A program made the translations under genes and the position numbers. The notes beneath the pieces are model-generated. The model saw only the letters and a list, made by a program, of their open reading frames with translations. It searched no databases and was not told the DNA's origin. A DNA stretch of 64,000 nt from CAWCKS01 sp963763485 (GTDB lineage: Bacteria; Pseudomonadota; Alphaproteobacteria; Rhizobiales; Xanthobacteraceae): positions 62,001 through 126,000 of the forward strand of contig CAVXOW010000005.1 in the NCBI GenBank assembly GCA_963763485.1, read 5' to 3'. Positions 16,257 to 24,450 of the stretch are shown piece after piece. Position 1 is the stretch's first letter. Each line of letters opens with the position of its first letter.

Positions 16257-18086
16257 ATGGCGGATATCCTGGTCGAATGCGGAACAAGCATGGCGCTGCT
16301 CGATCACATGAGCATAGCGGTTTTTCTCGGGGCGGTTCTCGTGATGGCGGGAATCCTTTCGAGCCTGATCGCGCTCCGGTTTGGCGCGCCGCTGCTGCTG
16401 GTGTTCCTGTTCGTCGGCATGCTCGCCGGCGAATCGGGACCTGGCGGCCTGGCGTTCGACAATGTCGAGGCGACATACCTGGTCGGCTCGATCGCGCTTG
16501 CCTTGATCCTGTTCGACGGCGGGCTGCGCACGCGGTTTTCCGCGATTCGCGCGGTGCTGCCGCCGGCAGCGACGCTCGCCACGCTTGGCGTGTTGCTGAC
16601 CGCGGCGATCACGGCCCCGGTCGCGAAATACGCGCTCGACATCAGCTGGAACGAGTCGCTCTTGATGGGGGCTGTTCTCGCATCTACCGATGCGGCGGCC
16701 GTGTTCCTCTTGATCCACAGCCGCGGCTTGCGGTTGCGGCCGCGCGTTGGCGCGACCCTCGAAGTCGAGTCGGGCACCAATGATCCGTTCGCGATCTTCC
16801 TGACGCTGATCCTGGTCGAGCTGCTCTCGGTCGGCAAAAGCACGCCGGGTCATGTCGCGCTGGAGTTTGCACAGGAAGCCGGCCTCGGCGCGATCATTGG
16901 TTTCGCGGGAGGGAGAATGGTTGTCATCGCGCTCAATCGACTGGCTCTCCCGCAGGGCTTGCACGCGCCGTTCGTGACCACCGCGGCACTCGTGATATTC
17001 GGGATCGCCCAGATCGGCCATGCCTCGGGATTCCTCGCGGTTTATCTCGCCGGAATCCTGATCGGCAACCGGCCAACCCGCGCGCACAACTCGGTGGTGG
17101 CGTTTCTCGACGCGGTCACCTGGCTCGCGCAAATCGTGATGTTCGTGCTGCTCGGCCTGCTGGTCGGTCCGCGGCGGCTCCTGACCAGCATCGGCCCGGA
17201 ACTCGTCATCGCGCTGACCCTGATGCTGATCGCGCGTCCGCTGGCCGTGGTGATCTGTCTCGCGCCGTTTCGCTTTCCGTGGCGGGAAAAAATCTTCATC
17301 GCCTGGGTCGGCCTGCGCGGCGCGGTCGCGATCTTCCTGGCATCGATCCCCATGCTGATCGGCCTGTCGAAAGCCTACCTCTATTTCGACGTCGCCTTCG
17401 TCGTCGTCATCGTCTCGCTGTTGGTGCAAGGCTGGACCCTGACTCTGGCGGCACGCCGGCTGCACGTCTCGCTGCCGCGCACCGACCGCGCGCCGCGCCG
17501 CATCGAACTCGATCTGCCCGGCCAGCTCGAGCAGGAGCTGGTCGGCTATTCCGTCCGCCGCAACAGCTTGTTCCTGCGGCGCGGCCTGGTGCCGTCGTGG
17601 TCAAAACCGACGCTGGTGATCCGCGACAAGCACATCCTGTCGCCGGCGGAAGCCTCGCCTGTCGTCGCCGGCGACTACATCTACCTGCTGGCGCCGCCGG
17701 AAAAGGCCGAAGCACTCGACCGCTTCTTCGTCGACATGCCGCCGGTGGCGGCGCCCGATCCGCATCTGCTTGGCGACTTCACCGTTTCCGGCGAGATCAC
17801 GCTTGCGGATCTCGCCGCGGTCTATGGAATGAGGGTCGAGCCTGCCCAGGCCGCGCTGTCGCTCGCCGACTATTTCGACGTCAACCTCGACCACGCGCCT
17901 GTCGTCAACGACACCTTGCCGCTCGACGAGATCGTGTTGGTGGCGCGCAGCATCTCCGGCCATCGCGTCAATCTGGTCGGCCTCCGTCTGCCGGAAGAGG
18001 AGGAGCCGGCTGCCGGGCCACCGTCATTCATGGTTCGCGCCCGCGATCTCATGCGGCGCGCCTGGTCTGCGGTCGTCGAAGCCTGA
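16257..18086 (+). CDS. Potassium/proton antiporter, NhaP2/CvrA type
   Basis: 609 residues (alternative start 16290, MALLDHM, which better fits the family's N-terminus). Around 12 membrane segments with FVGMLAGESGPGG and the conserved ion-binding region EVESGTNDPFAIFL. Then a cytoplasmic TrkA-C-like domain (about 420-500) and a C-terminal CorC/HlyC-like domain (about 510-590, HLLGDFTVSGEITLADLA). This architecture is that of NhaP2, which exchanges K+ or Na+ for H+. Monocistronic. Confidence 0.88.
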   Translation: MADILVECGTSMALLDHMSIAVFLGAVLVMAGILSSLIALRFGAPLLLVFLFVGMLAGESGPGGLAFDNVEATYLVGSIALALILFDGGLRTRFSAIRAVLPPAATLATLGVLLTAAITAPVAKYALDISWNESLLMGAVLASTDAAAVFLLIHSRGLRLRPRVGATLEVESGTNDPFAIFLTLILVELLSVGKSTPGHVALEFAQEAGLGAIIGFAGGRMVVIALNRLALPQGLHAPFVTTAALVIFGIAQIGHASGFLAVYLAGILIGNRPTRAHNSVVAFLDAVTWLAQIVMFVLLGLLVGPRRLLTSIGPELVIALTLMLIARPLAVVICLAPFRFPWREKIFIAWVGLRGAVAIFLASIPMLIGLSKAYLYFDVAFVVVIVSLLVQGWTLTLAARRLHVSLPRTDRAPRRIELDLPGQLEQELVGYSVRRNSLFLRRGLVPSWSKPTLVIRDKHILSPAEASPVVAGDYIYLLAPPEKAEALDRFFVDMPPVAAPDPHLLGDFTVSGEITLADLAAVYGMRVEPAQAALSLADYFDVNLDHAPVVNDTLPLDEIVLVARSISGHRVNLVGLRLPEEEEPAAGPPSFMVRARDLMRRAWSAVVEA

Positions 18087-18155
18087 GCGGTAGCCTGCGT
18101 GAACCCGCGCGGTCATGGTTGCGACACAAGAAGTCGATAGGTCCGCTGCCGTCGC

Positions 18156-19319
18156 ATGCCGTTATTTTTCCCAAAGCCGTCGACCAGTCTGCGCCCGCGT
18201 GCCGGTTTGCTCGCGATGGTGCTGTTTGCGTTCGTGCCGGCGAAGGCCGGCGCAGCGGAATCGCCGGAGTGGACACGTTGCCGGGATGTCTCGGGTATTT
18301 CACAGGCCCAGGCGATTGACGCCTGCACGTCGTTGCTGCAGGCGTCGACAAATGCATCAAGCCGCTCATTCGTGCTCGCGTTGCGTGGCCGGCAATATTA
18401 TCTCGCCGAGAAGTACGATCAGGCGATCGCGGATTTCGACGCCGCGATAGGCGTCGATCCGGACTTGCCCCAGCCGCTGCATTACCGAGGCCTCTCCTAC
18501 GCCGCGAAGGGCGATCTCGATCGTGCGATCGCCGACTTCACCAAAGTCATCGCACTCGAACCGGGCTTTGCGCCGGCCTGGTTCCGGCGCGGGCTTGCCT
18601 ACTACGGCAAGAACGATTTCGACCACGCGATCGCGGATTTCGATCAGTCCATCGCGCGCGATCCCGCCGATGGCATCAGCTATCATTACCGGGGCTTGAG
18701 CCACAGCAAGCGGAACGAACCGGGACCCGCGATCGCTGACTTCAACGAGGTCATCAAGCGCGATGCGCGGGACGCGCTGGCCTATTACAACCGGGGCAAC
18801 GCCTACATGGCCAGGAGCGACAGGGCCCACGCGTTGGCCGACTATGATCACGCAGTCGCGCTCGATCCTCGCGACACGCGCTTCCTCGACGCTCGCGGCG
18901 ATCTCAGGCGTGCCAATGGCGATCTTGAAGGCGCGCTGACCGATCTCAACGCCGTGCTACAGTTCAAGCCGGCAGATCAAAAGGCGCTGCTGAGCAGGAG
19001 CAGCGTCTATGCCGCCAAGGGCGATCGCGCGAAGTCGGAGATGGACTATGCCGTCGCCGTAACCAACCTGCTGCAACAGTCGATGCTCTATCCGGACGAA
19101 GCCAGGCGGAAGCGCGACGAGGGCGATGTCCGTGTGACATTCGCCATCGACCGGGACGGCAAGGTGACGTCGAGTGCCGTCACCACGCCGTCCACGAATG
19201 CGCTGCTGGATCGGGAGGCCTTGGCCATGATCAACCGGGCGCAACCGTTTCCCCCGCCTGCGCTGATTGGCAAGGATTCCGAGGAATTCGCGACGACGAT
19301 CAGGTTCAAGTTGAACTGA
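18156..19319 (+). CDS. TPR-repeat protein with TonB-type C-terminal domain
   Basis: 387 residues. Signal peptide (cleaved near KAGAAE), then about seven tetratricopeptide repeats from residue 65 to 285, each with the AxADFxxAIxLDP pattern (IADFDAAIGVDPDLPQPLHY, IADFTKVIALEPGFAPAWFR and so on). The last 80 residues (VRVTFAIDRDGKVTSSAVTT, LDREALAMINRAQPFPPP) form a TonB C-terminal-like domain. Probably a periplasmic scaffold; partner unknown. Convergent with modC. Confidence 0.8.
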   Translation: MPLFFPKPSTSLRPRAGLLAMVLFAFVPAKAGAAESPEWTRCRDVSGISQAQAIDACTSLLQASTNASSRSFVLALRGRQYYLAEKYDQAIADFDAAIGVDPDLPQPLHYRGLSYAAKGDLDRAIADFTKVIALEPGFAPAWFRRGLAYYGKNDFDHAIADFDQSIARDPADGISYHYRGLSHSKRNEPGPAIADFNEVIKRDARDALAYYNRGNAYMARSDRAHALADYDHAVALDPRDTRFLDARGDLRRANGDLEGALTDLNAVLQFKPADQKALLSRSSVYAAKGDRAKSEMDYAVAVTNLLQQSMLYPDEARRKRDEGDVRVTFAIDRDGKVTSSAVTTPSTNALLDREALAMINRAQPFPPPALIGKDSEEFATTIRFKLN

Positions 19320-19353
19320 TCGAATCCCCGCGACAGGCCGCGGATCGAAAGCA

Positions 19354-20031
19354 TCACGCCAGCGACGGCGCCTGCAAAACCTCCACCCCGCCGCGCGCGG
19401 CGATACGGCCCTGCTGCACCATGATAACCTGGGTCGCGAGCGCGCGGACCTCGTCGGCGCTGTGGCTGACATAGATCATCGGGATCGCGCTCTGGTCGCG
19501 CAAGCGTACGAGATAAGGCAGGATATCGGCCTTGCGCTCCTCGTCGAGCGAGCCCAGCGGCTCATCGAGCAGCAGCAACCTTGGTCGCGACAGCAGCGCC
19601 CGGCCAAGCGCCACGCGCTGCTTCTCGCCGCCCGACAGCTTGCCCGGACGCCGCGTCAGCAGGTCATCCAGATCGAGCAGCTTCGTGACCCGTGCCGCTT
19701 CGGCTTCATCCCGGACCAGGCTATTCATGCGCCGACCATAGTCGAGATTCTCCGCGACGCTCAGGTGCGGGAACAGCCGCGCGTCCTGGAACACGTAGCC
19801 GATACGACGGCGGTAGGCGGGCAGATGGGTGCCGGCCGCCGTGTCGTCCAAAATTTCGCCGTCGAGCTCGATCGCCCCGCGGTCGGGCCGCAACAGTCCG
19901 GCAATCATGCTGATGATCGAGGTCTTGCCGGCGCCGGAACGGCCGAACAATGCGGTGACGCCGCCGGCGCTGTCGAAGTTCGCTTCGATCGTCAGCTGTT
20001 CAAATCGTTTGGTGATGTCAACGCGCAGCAT
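19354..20031 (-). CDS. modC: Molybdate ABC transporter ATP-binding protein, short form
   Basis: 225 residues. Walker A FGRSGAGKTS, signature LSGGEKQRVALGRAL, Walker B LLLLDEPLGSLDE and switch YVSHSADEVRALATQV are all present. It ends right after the ABC domain; standard ModC (about 350 residues) carries a molybdate-binding TOBE/Mop domain at the C-terminus, absent here, so regulation by bound molybdate is presumably lacking. Two bases after modB. Confidence 0.88.
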   Translation of the reverse strand: MLRVDITKRFEQLTIEANFDSAGGVTALFGRSGAGKTSIISMIAGLLRPDRGAIELDGEILDDTAAGTHLPAYRRRIGYVFQDARLFPHLSVAENLDYGRRMNSLVRDEAEAARVTKLLDLDDLLTRRPGKLSGGEKQRVALGRALLSRPRLLLLDEPLGSLDEERKADILPYLVRLRDQSAIPMIYVSHSADEVRALATQVIMVQQGRIAARGGVEVLQAPSLA

Positions 20032-20033
20032 GA

Positions 20034-20726
20034 TTACTCACCGCGCAGACGAAGCACGGCGCGCCGCGCGAACCATTCCGAGGCAACCAGCGCCGCAAAC
20101 GCGATCAACAGCGAGAACACGATCAGCTGCAGCGCGGCAAAATCTCCATTCGGCGTCTGGATCAGGGCGTAGATCGCCGACGAGATGGTCTGCGTCTCGC
20201 CCGGAATGTTCGAGACGAACGTGATGGTCGCACCGAACTCGCCGAGCGCCTTGGCGAAGCACAACACCATGCCGGCGATGATGCCGGGCAGCGCCAGCGG
20301 AAACGTCACCGACGAGAACACGTTCAGCGGAGAAGCGCCGAGCGTGGTGGCGGCCTGTTCGAGCCTGAGGTCGACGGCCTCGAACGAAATCCGGATCGGC
20401 CGCACCAGCAGCGGAAATCCCATGACGCCGCAGGCGAGCGCCGCTCCGGTCCAGCGGAATGCCAGCACGATACCGAACTGGCCAAGAAATTCGCCGACCG
20501 CGCCGTGCCGGCCGAAGGTCAGCAGCAGCAGGTAGCCGGTGACGACGGGCGGCAGCACCAGCGGCAGGTGCACCAGCGCCTCCAGAAGAATCTTGCCCGG
20601 AAAATTCTTGCGTGACAGCAGCCACGCCACGCCGATGCCGAGCGGCGTGGCGACAAGCGTTGCCACCACGGCTATCCGCAGCGTCAGCGCAATCGCGGTC
20701 CAGCCGGTCGGGGTAATGTCGAACAC
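20034..20726 (-). CDS. modB: Molybdate ABC transporter permease
   Basis: 230 residues, five to six membrane helices. EAA-type loop EQAATTLGASPLNVFSSVTFP followed by LPGIIAGMVLCFAKALGEFG, and GETQTISSAIY near the end, typical of ModB. Lies six bases after modA; the three genes form one operon. Confidence 0.93.
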   Translation of the reverse strand: MFDITPTGWTAIALTLRIAVVATLVATPLGIGVAWLLSRKNFPGKILLEALVHLPLVLPPVVTGYLLLLTFGRHGAVGEFLGQFGIVLAFRWTGAALACGVMGFPLLVRPIRISFEAVDLRLEQAATTLGASPLNVFSSVTFPLALPGIIAGMVLCFAKALGEFGATITFVSNIPGETQTISSAIYALIQTPNGDFAALQLIVFSLLIAFAALVASEWFARRAVLRLRGE

Positions 20727-20732
20727 GAAAGC

Positions 20733-21518
20733 TTACGAGGTGGGGCGAACGAGAACCGTGAACCCGTATTTTTCAAAGATGCCCTTCGATGCCGACGAGC
20801 GTACATAGGCAAGGTAGTCGGCCGCCTCGGGTCTGGCGGTTGCAGTCACAGCAAACGGATAGATCACCGGCGGATAGGAGTCTTGCGGAAAGCTGCCGAC
20901 GATCTTGACGCCCGGTTCAACCTTGGCATCGGTCTCATAGACGATGCCGAGCACGGCTTCCTTGCGGGCAACCAGCGTCAGCGCGGCGCGGACGTTGTCG
21001 GACATCGCAAATTTTGACTGCGCCGCGCTCCAGGAACCAAGCTTCTCCAGCGCAGCCTTGGCGTATTTGCCAACCGGCACCGACGCGACGTCACCAGTTG
21101 CGATCTTGCCATCACCGGCAAGCCTGGCAAGATCGAAGCCGGGCCCGATCTGCACGGTCGAAATATCGGATTCCTTCGGCGCGATCAGGACGAGCTTATT
21201 GCCGAGCAGGTCGACGCGGGTGCTCTCGTTGATCGTCTTCTTGGCCGTGGCGTAAGCCATCCAGTCGGTATCGGCCGAGATGAACACGTCTGCCGGAGCG
21301 CCCTGTTCGATCTGCTTTGCCAGCGTCGAGCTCGCCGCATAGCTCGCTGCGATCCTGACACCGGTCTTGGCGGTGTAGGCGGCATTGACGTCATCGAGCG
21401 CGTTCTTCAAGGACGCCGCGGCGAACACGGTGAGCGATTTTTCCTGAGCCTGGGCCGGCAGCAGGGTCGCACCGAGCAGGACGCTTGCCAACGCAAGCAG
21501 GCGAACAAAATGACGCAT
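20733..21518 (-). CDS. modA: Molybdate-binding periplasmic protein
   Basis: 261 residues from MRHFVRLLAL; GGAG six bases upstream favours 21518 over the in-frame ATG at 21530. Signal peptide ends LPAQAQ. Then LTVFAAASLKNALDDVN and YAASSTLAKQIEQGAPADVF, the molybdate-binding Ser residues and ModA signature. First gene of modABC. No clear ModE box was identified upstream. Confidence 0.93.
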   Translation of the reverse strand: MRHFVRLLALASVLLGATLLPAQAQEKSLTVFAAASLKNALDDVNAAYTAKTGVRIAASYAASSTLAKQIEQGAPADVFISADTDWMAYATAKKTINESTRVDLLGNKLVLIAPKESDISTVQIGPGFDLARLAGDGKIATGDVASVPVGKYAKAALEKLGSWSAAQSKFAMSDNVRAALTLVARKEAVLGIVYETDAKVEPGVKIVGSFPQDSYPPVIYPFAVTATARPEAADYLAYVRSSASKGIFEKYGFTVLVRPTS

Positions 21519-21716
21519 GGCGCACTCCATCAGAAGATCGCACGCAGGCGTCGTCGCGCCGCGAAGCGGATCTCTCTTGTCAAGGAAGCGATGGTGCGGA
21601 AGCGCCGTTCCGCGAAAAAGGCCTGACGCTTACGGCGAGGCCTGTATCGCGTTACTAACCTAGCAATTAGCGGCGCGACATGAAAGGGGCAGCGCAGCGG
21701 AACGTGAGGTCTATGG

Positions 21717-22643
21717 CTACGGTGCGTTCAATACGGCCTTGCAGGTCGGCGGCAGCTGCGCCAGCGTCATCGGCGGTTTCGGCTTGGGCGGCACCTTTGG
21801 CGGCTTCGGATGCAGCACCGGATCGCTGAACCAGTAGGCGAGGTCTTCCTTGCCGCAGCCATCGCGCTCCGGCGGCTCCGGTTGCGGTGTGCAGTTCGGA
21901 TAGTTCGCCGGGCACTTGATGCGGATATGGAAGTGGTAGTCGTGGCCGTACATCGGCCGGATCTTCCACAGCCAGCTGTGATCGCTGCCGGCCTCGCGGC
22001 ACAGCGCCTTCTTGATCGCGGCGTTGACGAAGATTCTCTCGACTTCGGGATTCTCCGCCGCGGCCTTGATGACCGCCGTATGACCGGGTGTCCAGACCTT
22101 CGGATCGATGTCGCGCCGGTCGTCGCGCACCATCATGGTGGCCGACATCTCCTCGCGCTCGACCCGCGACAGCTCGCGCTTCGGCATCGGCGTCAGCCAG
22201 ACGTCGGCGTCGAGGCCGACCTGGTGGCTCGCATGGCCCGTGATCATCGGGCCGCCGCGCGGCTGCGACATGTCGCCGACCAGAAGGCCAGGCCAGCCGG
22301 AAACCTTCGGCACCTTCGCCGCCAGCTTTTCCAGCAGGCCCACCAGCTCCGGCGTGCCCCAGTTGCGGTTGCGTGACAGCCGCATCACCTGCCAGTTCGG
22401 CCCGTTGATCGGCAATGCTGCGCCGCCGGCAAGACAACCCTTGGCATAGAACCCGACGATTTGGGTCGGCTCTTTCGACGGCGCGGTCTTGCGGCCGAAC
22501 AACTCCTTGGCGGCGACGTGGGGATCGTTCGGATTGGCGAGCGGCGGCAGCGGCTTTGGATCAAGCGTGCCCCTGTCCTGCGCGAGCGCACTCGCGAGCA
22601 TTCCAGCAACAGCGGCGGCGACCAGCAGCAACCTGGGAATCAT
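21717..22643 (-). CDS. mepA: Penicillin-insensitive murein endopeptidase
   Basis: 308 residues from MIPRLLLVAA (22643); the longer frame to 22787 overlaps the divergent SDR start. Signal peptide then PIQUANT-free family blocks: GPNWQVMRLSRNRNWG, LLVGDMSQPRGGPMITGHASH, QVGLDADVWL (His...Asp zinc ligands) and DYHFHIRIKCP (HxH). A LAS-fold D,D-endopeptidase that cuts peptidoglycan cross-links in the periplasm. The C-terminus is Pro/Lys-rich. Confidence 0.92.
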   Translation of the reverse strand: MIPRLLLVAAAVAGMLASALAQDRGTLDPKPLPPLANPNDPHVAAKELFGRKTAPSKEPTQIVGFYAKGCLAGGAALPINGPNWQVMRLSRNRNWGTPELVGLLEKLAAKVPKVSGWPGLLVGDMSQPRGGPMITGHASHQVGLDADVWLTPMPKRELSRVEREEMSATMMVRDDRRDIDPKVWTPGHTAVIKAAAENPEVERIFVNAAIKKALCREAGSDHSWLWKIRPMYGHDYHFHIRIKCPANYPNCTPQPEPPERDGCGKEDLAYWFSDPVLHPKPPKVPPKPKPPMTLAQLPPTCKAVLNAP

Positions 22644-22717
22644 GGAGTTGTTATAGCCGATCTTGCCGCGGGCGTTGAGGTGTCCGATACAGTCACGCGC
22701 AGCTGAGGGGGCATGCA

Positions 22718-23513
22718 ATGGCAAAGACAGCGGTCGATTCCAGTCGCGAGCAGCCGGTTTATCCGGATATGGCGGGCAAGGTTGCACTGGTGACCGGCGG
22801 CTCCAGCGGCATTGGTTTTGCGACCGCGCGCGCCTTCGCCCGTCAGGGTGCCCGCGTGATGATCACGAGCCGCCGCAAGAGCGCGGCGCAGCAGGCGCTG
22901 CGTAGCCTGAGCAAAGTTGGCGAGGTGCAATGGGTCGAAGCCGACGCCAGCGATGCAAAGTCGGTCGCGAGGATGATCGCAACCGTCATGAAAAGTTTCG
23001 GCGCGGCTCGATTACGCCTTCAACAACGCCGGCAGCGGCGCCCGCATCGGCCCGATCGCAAAAGCTTCGGAGGAGGCGTGGCGCAAGACCATCGACGGCT
23101 TTCTGACCTCGGCGTTCCTGTGCATGCGCGCGGAGCTCGGCGTGATGAAAAAATCCGGCGTCATCGTCAACAACGCGTCGGTCGACGGCTTGCGCGGCTA
23201 TCCCTTCCCTGGCGGCTTCGCCTATTCGGCCGCGAAACATGGCGTCGTCGGCCTGACGCGCAGCGCTGCGCTCGAACACGCAAAGAGTGGCCCGCGCATC
23301 TGCGCGGTGTGCCCGGGCTGGATCGATACGCCGCCGGTCGCCGCCTGGATGCAGCGTGACGCCAAGATCGCGGCCGAAATCATCCGCCAAACCCCGCGTG
23401 GAAAAATCGGCGATCCCGACGAGGTCGCGGCCTCGGTGCTGTGGCTCTGCAGCAGCGCCGCTTCGTTTGCGGTCGGCACGATCCTGCCGATCGACGGCGG
23501 CTACATGGCATGA
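22718..23513 (+). CDS. SDR family oxidoreductase, frameshifted (+1) near 23005
   Basis: The first part reads KVALVTGGSSGIGFATARAF (TGxxxGIG). At about 23005 one extra base, likely a G in ggcgcggctcgat, shifts the frame; the next frame continues LDYAFNNAGSGARIGPIAKA, then NNASVDGLRG, the active-site YSAAKHGVVG (YxxxK) and the SDR end GTILPIDGGYMA. Both halves are normal, so the gene would give about 264 residues if the base is an error. The stop codon TGA (23511) lies inside a dispersed repeat. Similar to glucose-1-dehydrogenase-like SDRs; substrate unknown. Confidence 0.8.
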
Positions 23514-23574
23514 TCCGGAAAAGCATGCCCTCGACATGATCGGGGTGGTACCGGTTTTCCGAACGAGATCATGC
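23508..23574. repeat. Palindromic dispersed repeat (gcatgatccggaaaa family)
   Basis: Arms gcatgatccggaaaa and ttttccgaacgagatcatgc form an imperfect inverted repeat; a second member with the same arms lies at 58948-59023. The left arm supplies the stop codon of the preceding SDR gene. Confidence 0.85.
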
Positions 23575-23701
23575 CCGCCAAATGGCCTGAGACGTCACGC
23601 AAGTTAAGATTGATCGCAATTGCTTCACCACGCTGGAACGCCGTGAAGCTAAAACGCCGTCTGGCCAAGCGAGATCCGTCAGGATGTCGGAGTAGCGTAC
23701 C

Positions 23702-24133
23702 TTGCAACACTGGCTGTGCAGCGGCCTCGTCGCCGGGGCGATTGTGCTCGCAACGTCGGCCGCTACGGGCGCAAGTGCTGCCCTGCTTGTCTACATCGAT
23801 CGATCGTCGCAGCGCATGGACGTCGTGGTTGACGGCGTCACGCGTTTTCGCTGGCCCATCTCCACTGGCCGCCGCGGCCTCGGCACGCCGACCGGCGTGT
23901 TCCACCCACAGATGCTGGCGCGCAGCTGGTTCTCACGCCGTTACTACAATTCGCCGATGCCGTACGCGATCTTCTTCCATCGCGGCTACGCTATCCACGG
24001 CACTTATGAACTGTCGCGGCTCGGCGGACCGGCCTCGCACGGTTGCGTCCGGTTGCATCCGCAGAATGCAGCGATCCTGTTCTCGCTGGTCCGCCAGGAG
24101 GGTCCGCGCAATACGCGGATCGTGGTCGAGTAA
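23702..24133 (+). CDS. L,D-transpeptidase (YkuD)
   Basis: 143 residues; TTG start at 23702 with GGAG upstream, directly after an in-frame stop. N-terminal hydrophobic signal or anchor (LVAGAIVLATSAATGAS). YkuD domain: LLVYIDRSSQRMDVVVDG, GRRGLGTPTGVF, FHRGYAIHG and the catalytic SHGCVRLHP (Cys). Forms 3-3 cross-links in peptidoglycan or attaches proteins to it. Short, single-domain member. Confidence 0.88.
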   Translation: MQHWLCSGLVAGAIVLATSAATGASAALLVYIDRSSQRMDVVVDGVTRFRWPISTGRRGLGTPTGVFHPQMLARSWFSRRYYNSPMPYAIFFHRGYAIHGTYELSRLGGPASHGCVRLHPQNAAILFSLVRQEGPRNTRIVVE

Positions 24134-24450
24134 CCCTCGATTAACTCTGCCAAACGCTGCTGAAAATTGGTGCTGATGGCCTCGGTTGTGTGCAAGGCGA
24201 GCACGTCGCGGCTCTATCCCGTCGCGGATGCTCCGGCTCCGATTGATTTTCACCAATCCAATGGCATCGGCGTGTCATCGGTTGGTCGTCTGACGACGGC
24301 CGACGACGGGCTCAGCCTGTTTGTTGCGCAGATCCGGGCCGCGCGTGTGCACTGTCCCTCCACGCCGTATGACAGAATCCGGCAAGCACACACCGTTTCT
24401 TCAGAAACATCAGTCAATTCTACGCCCGGAAGTGGGGTGAGTTTCGCGTC

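Noticed and set aside
16080..17465. 461-codon ORF on the minus strand
   Set aside because: Extreme Gln/Asp/Arg composition and full overlap with the K+/H+ antiporter; a high-GC mirror frame.
21530..21716. Possible ModE operator upstream of modA (cgcgttactaacctagcaattagcgg)
   Set aside because: Only a weak imperfect palindrome; does not match a ModE box well enough.
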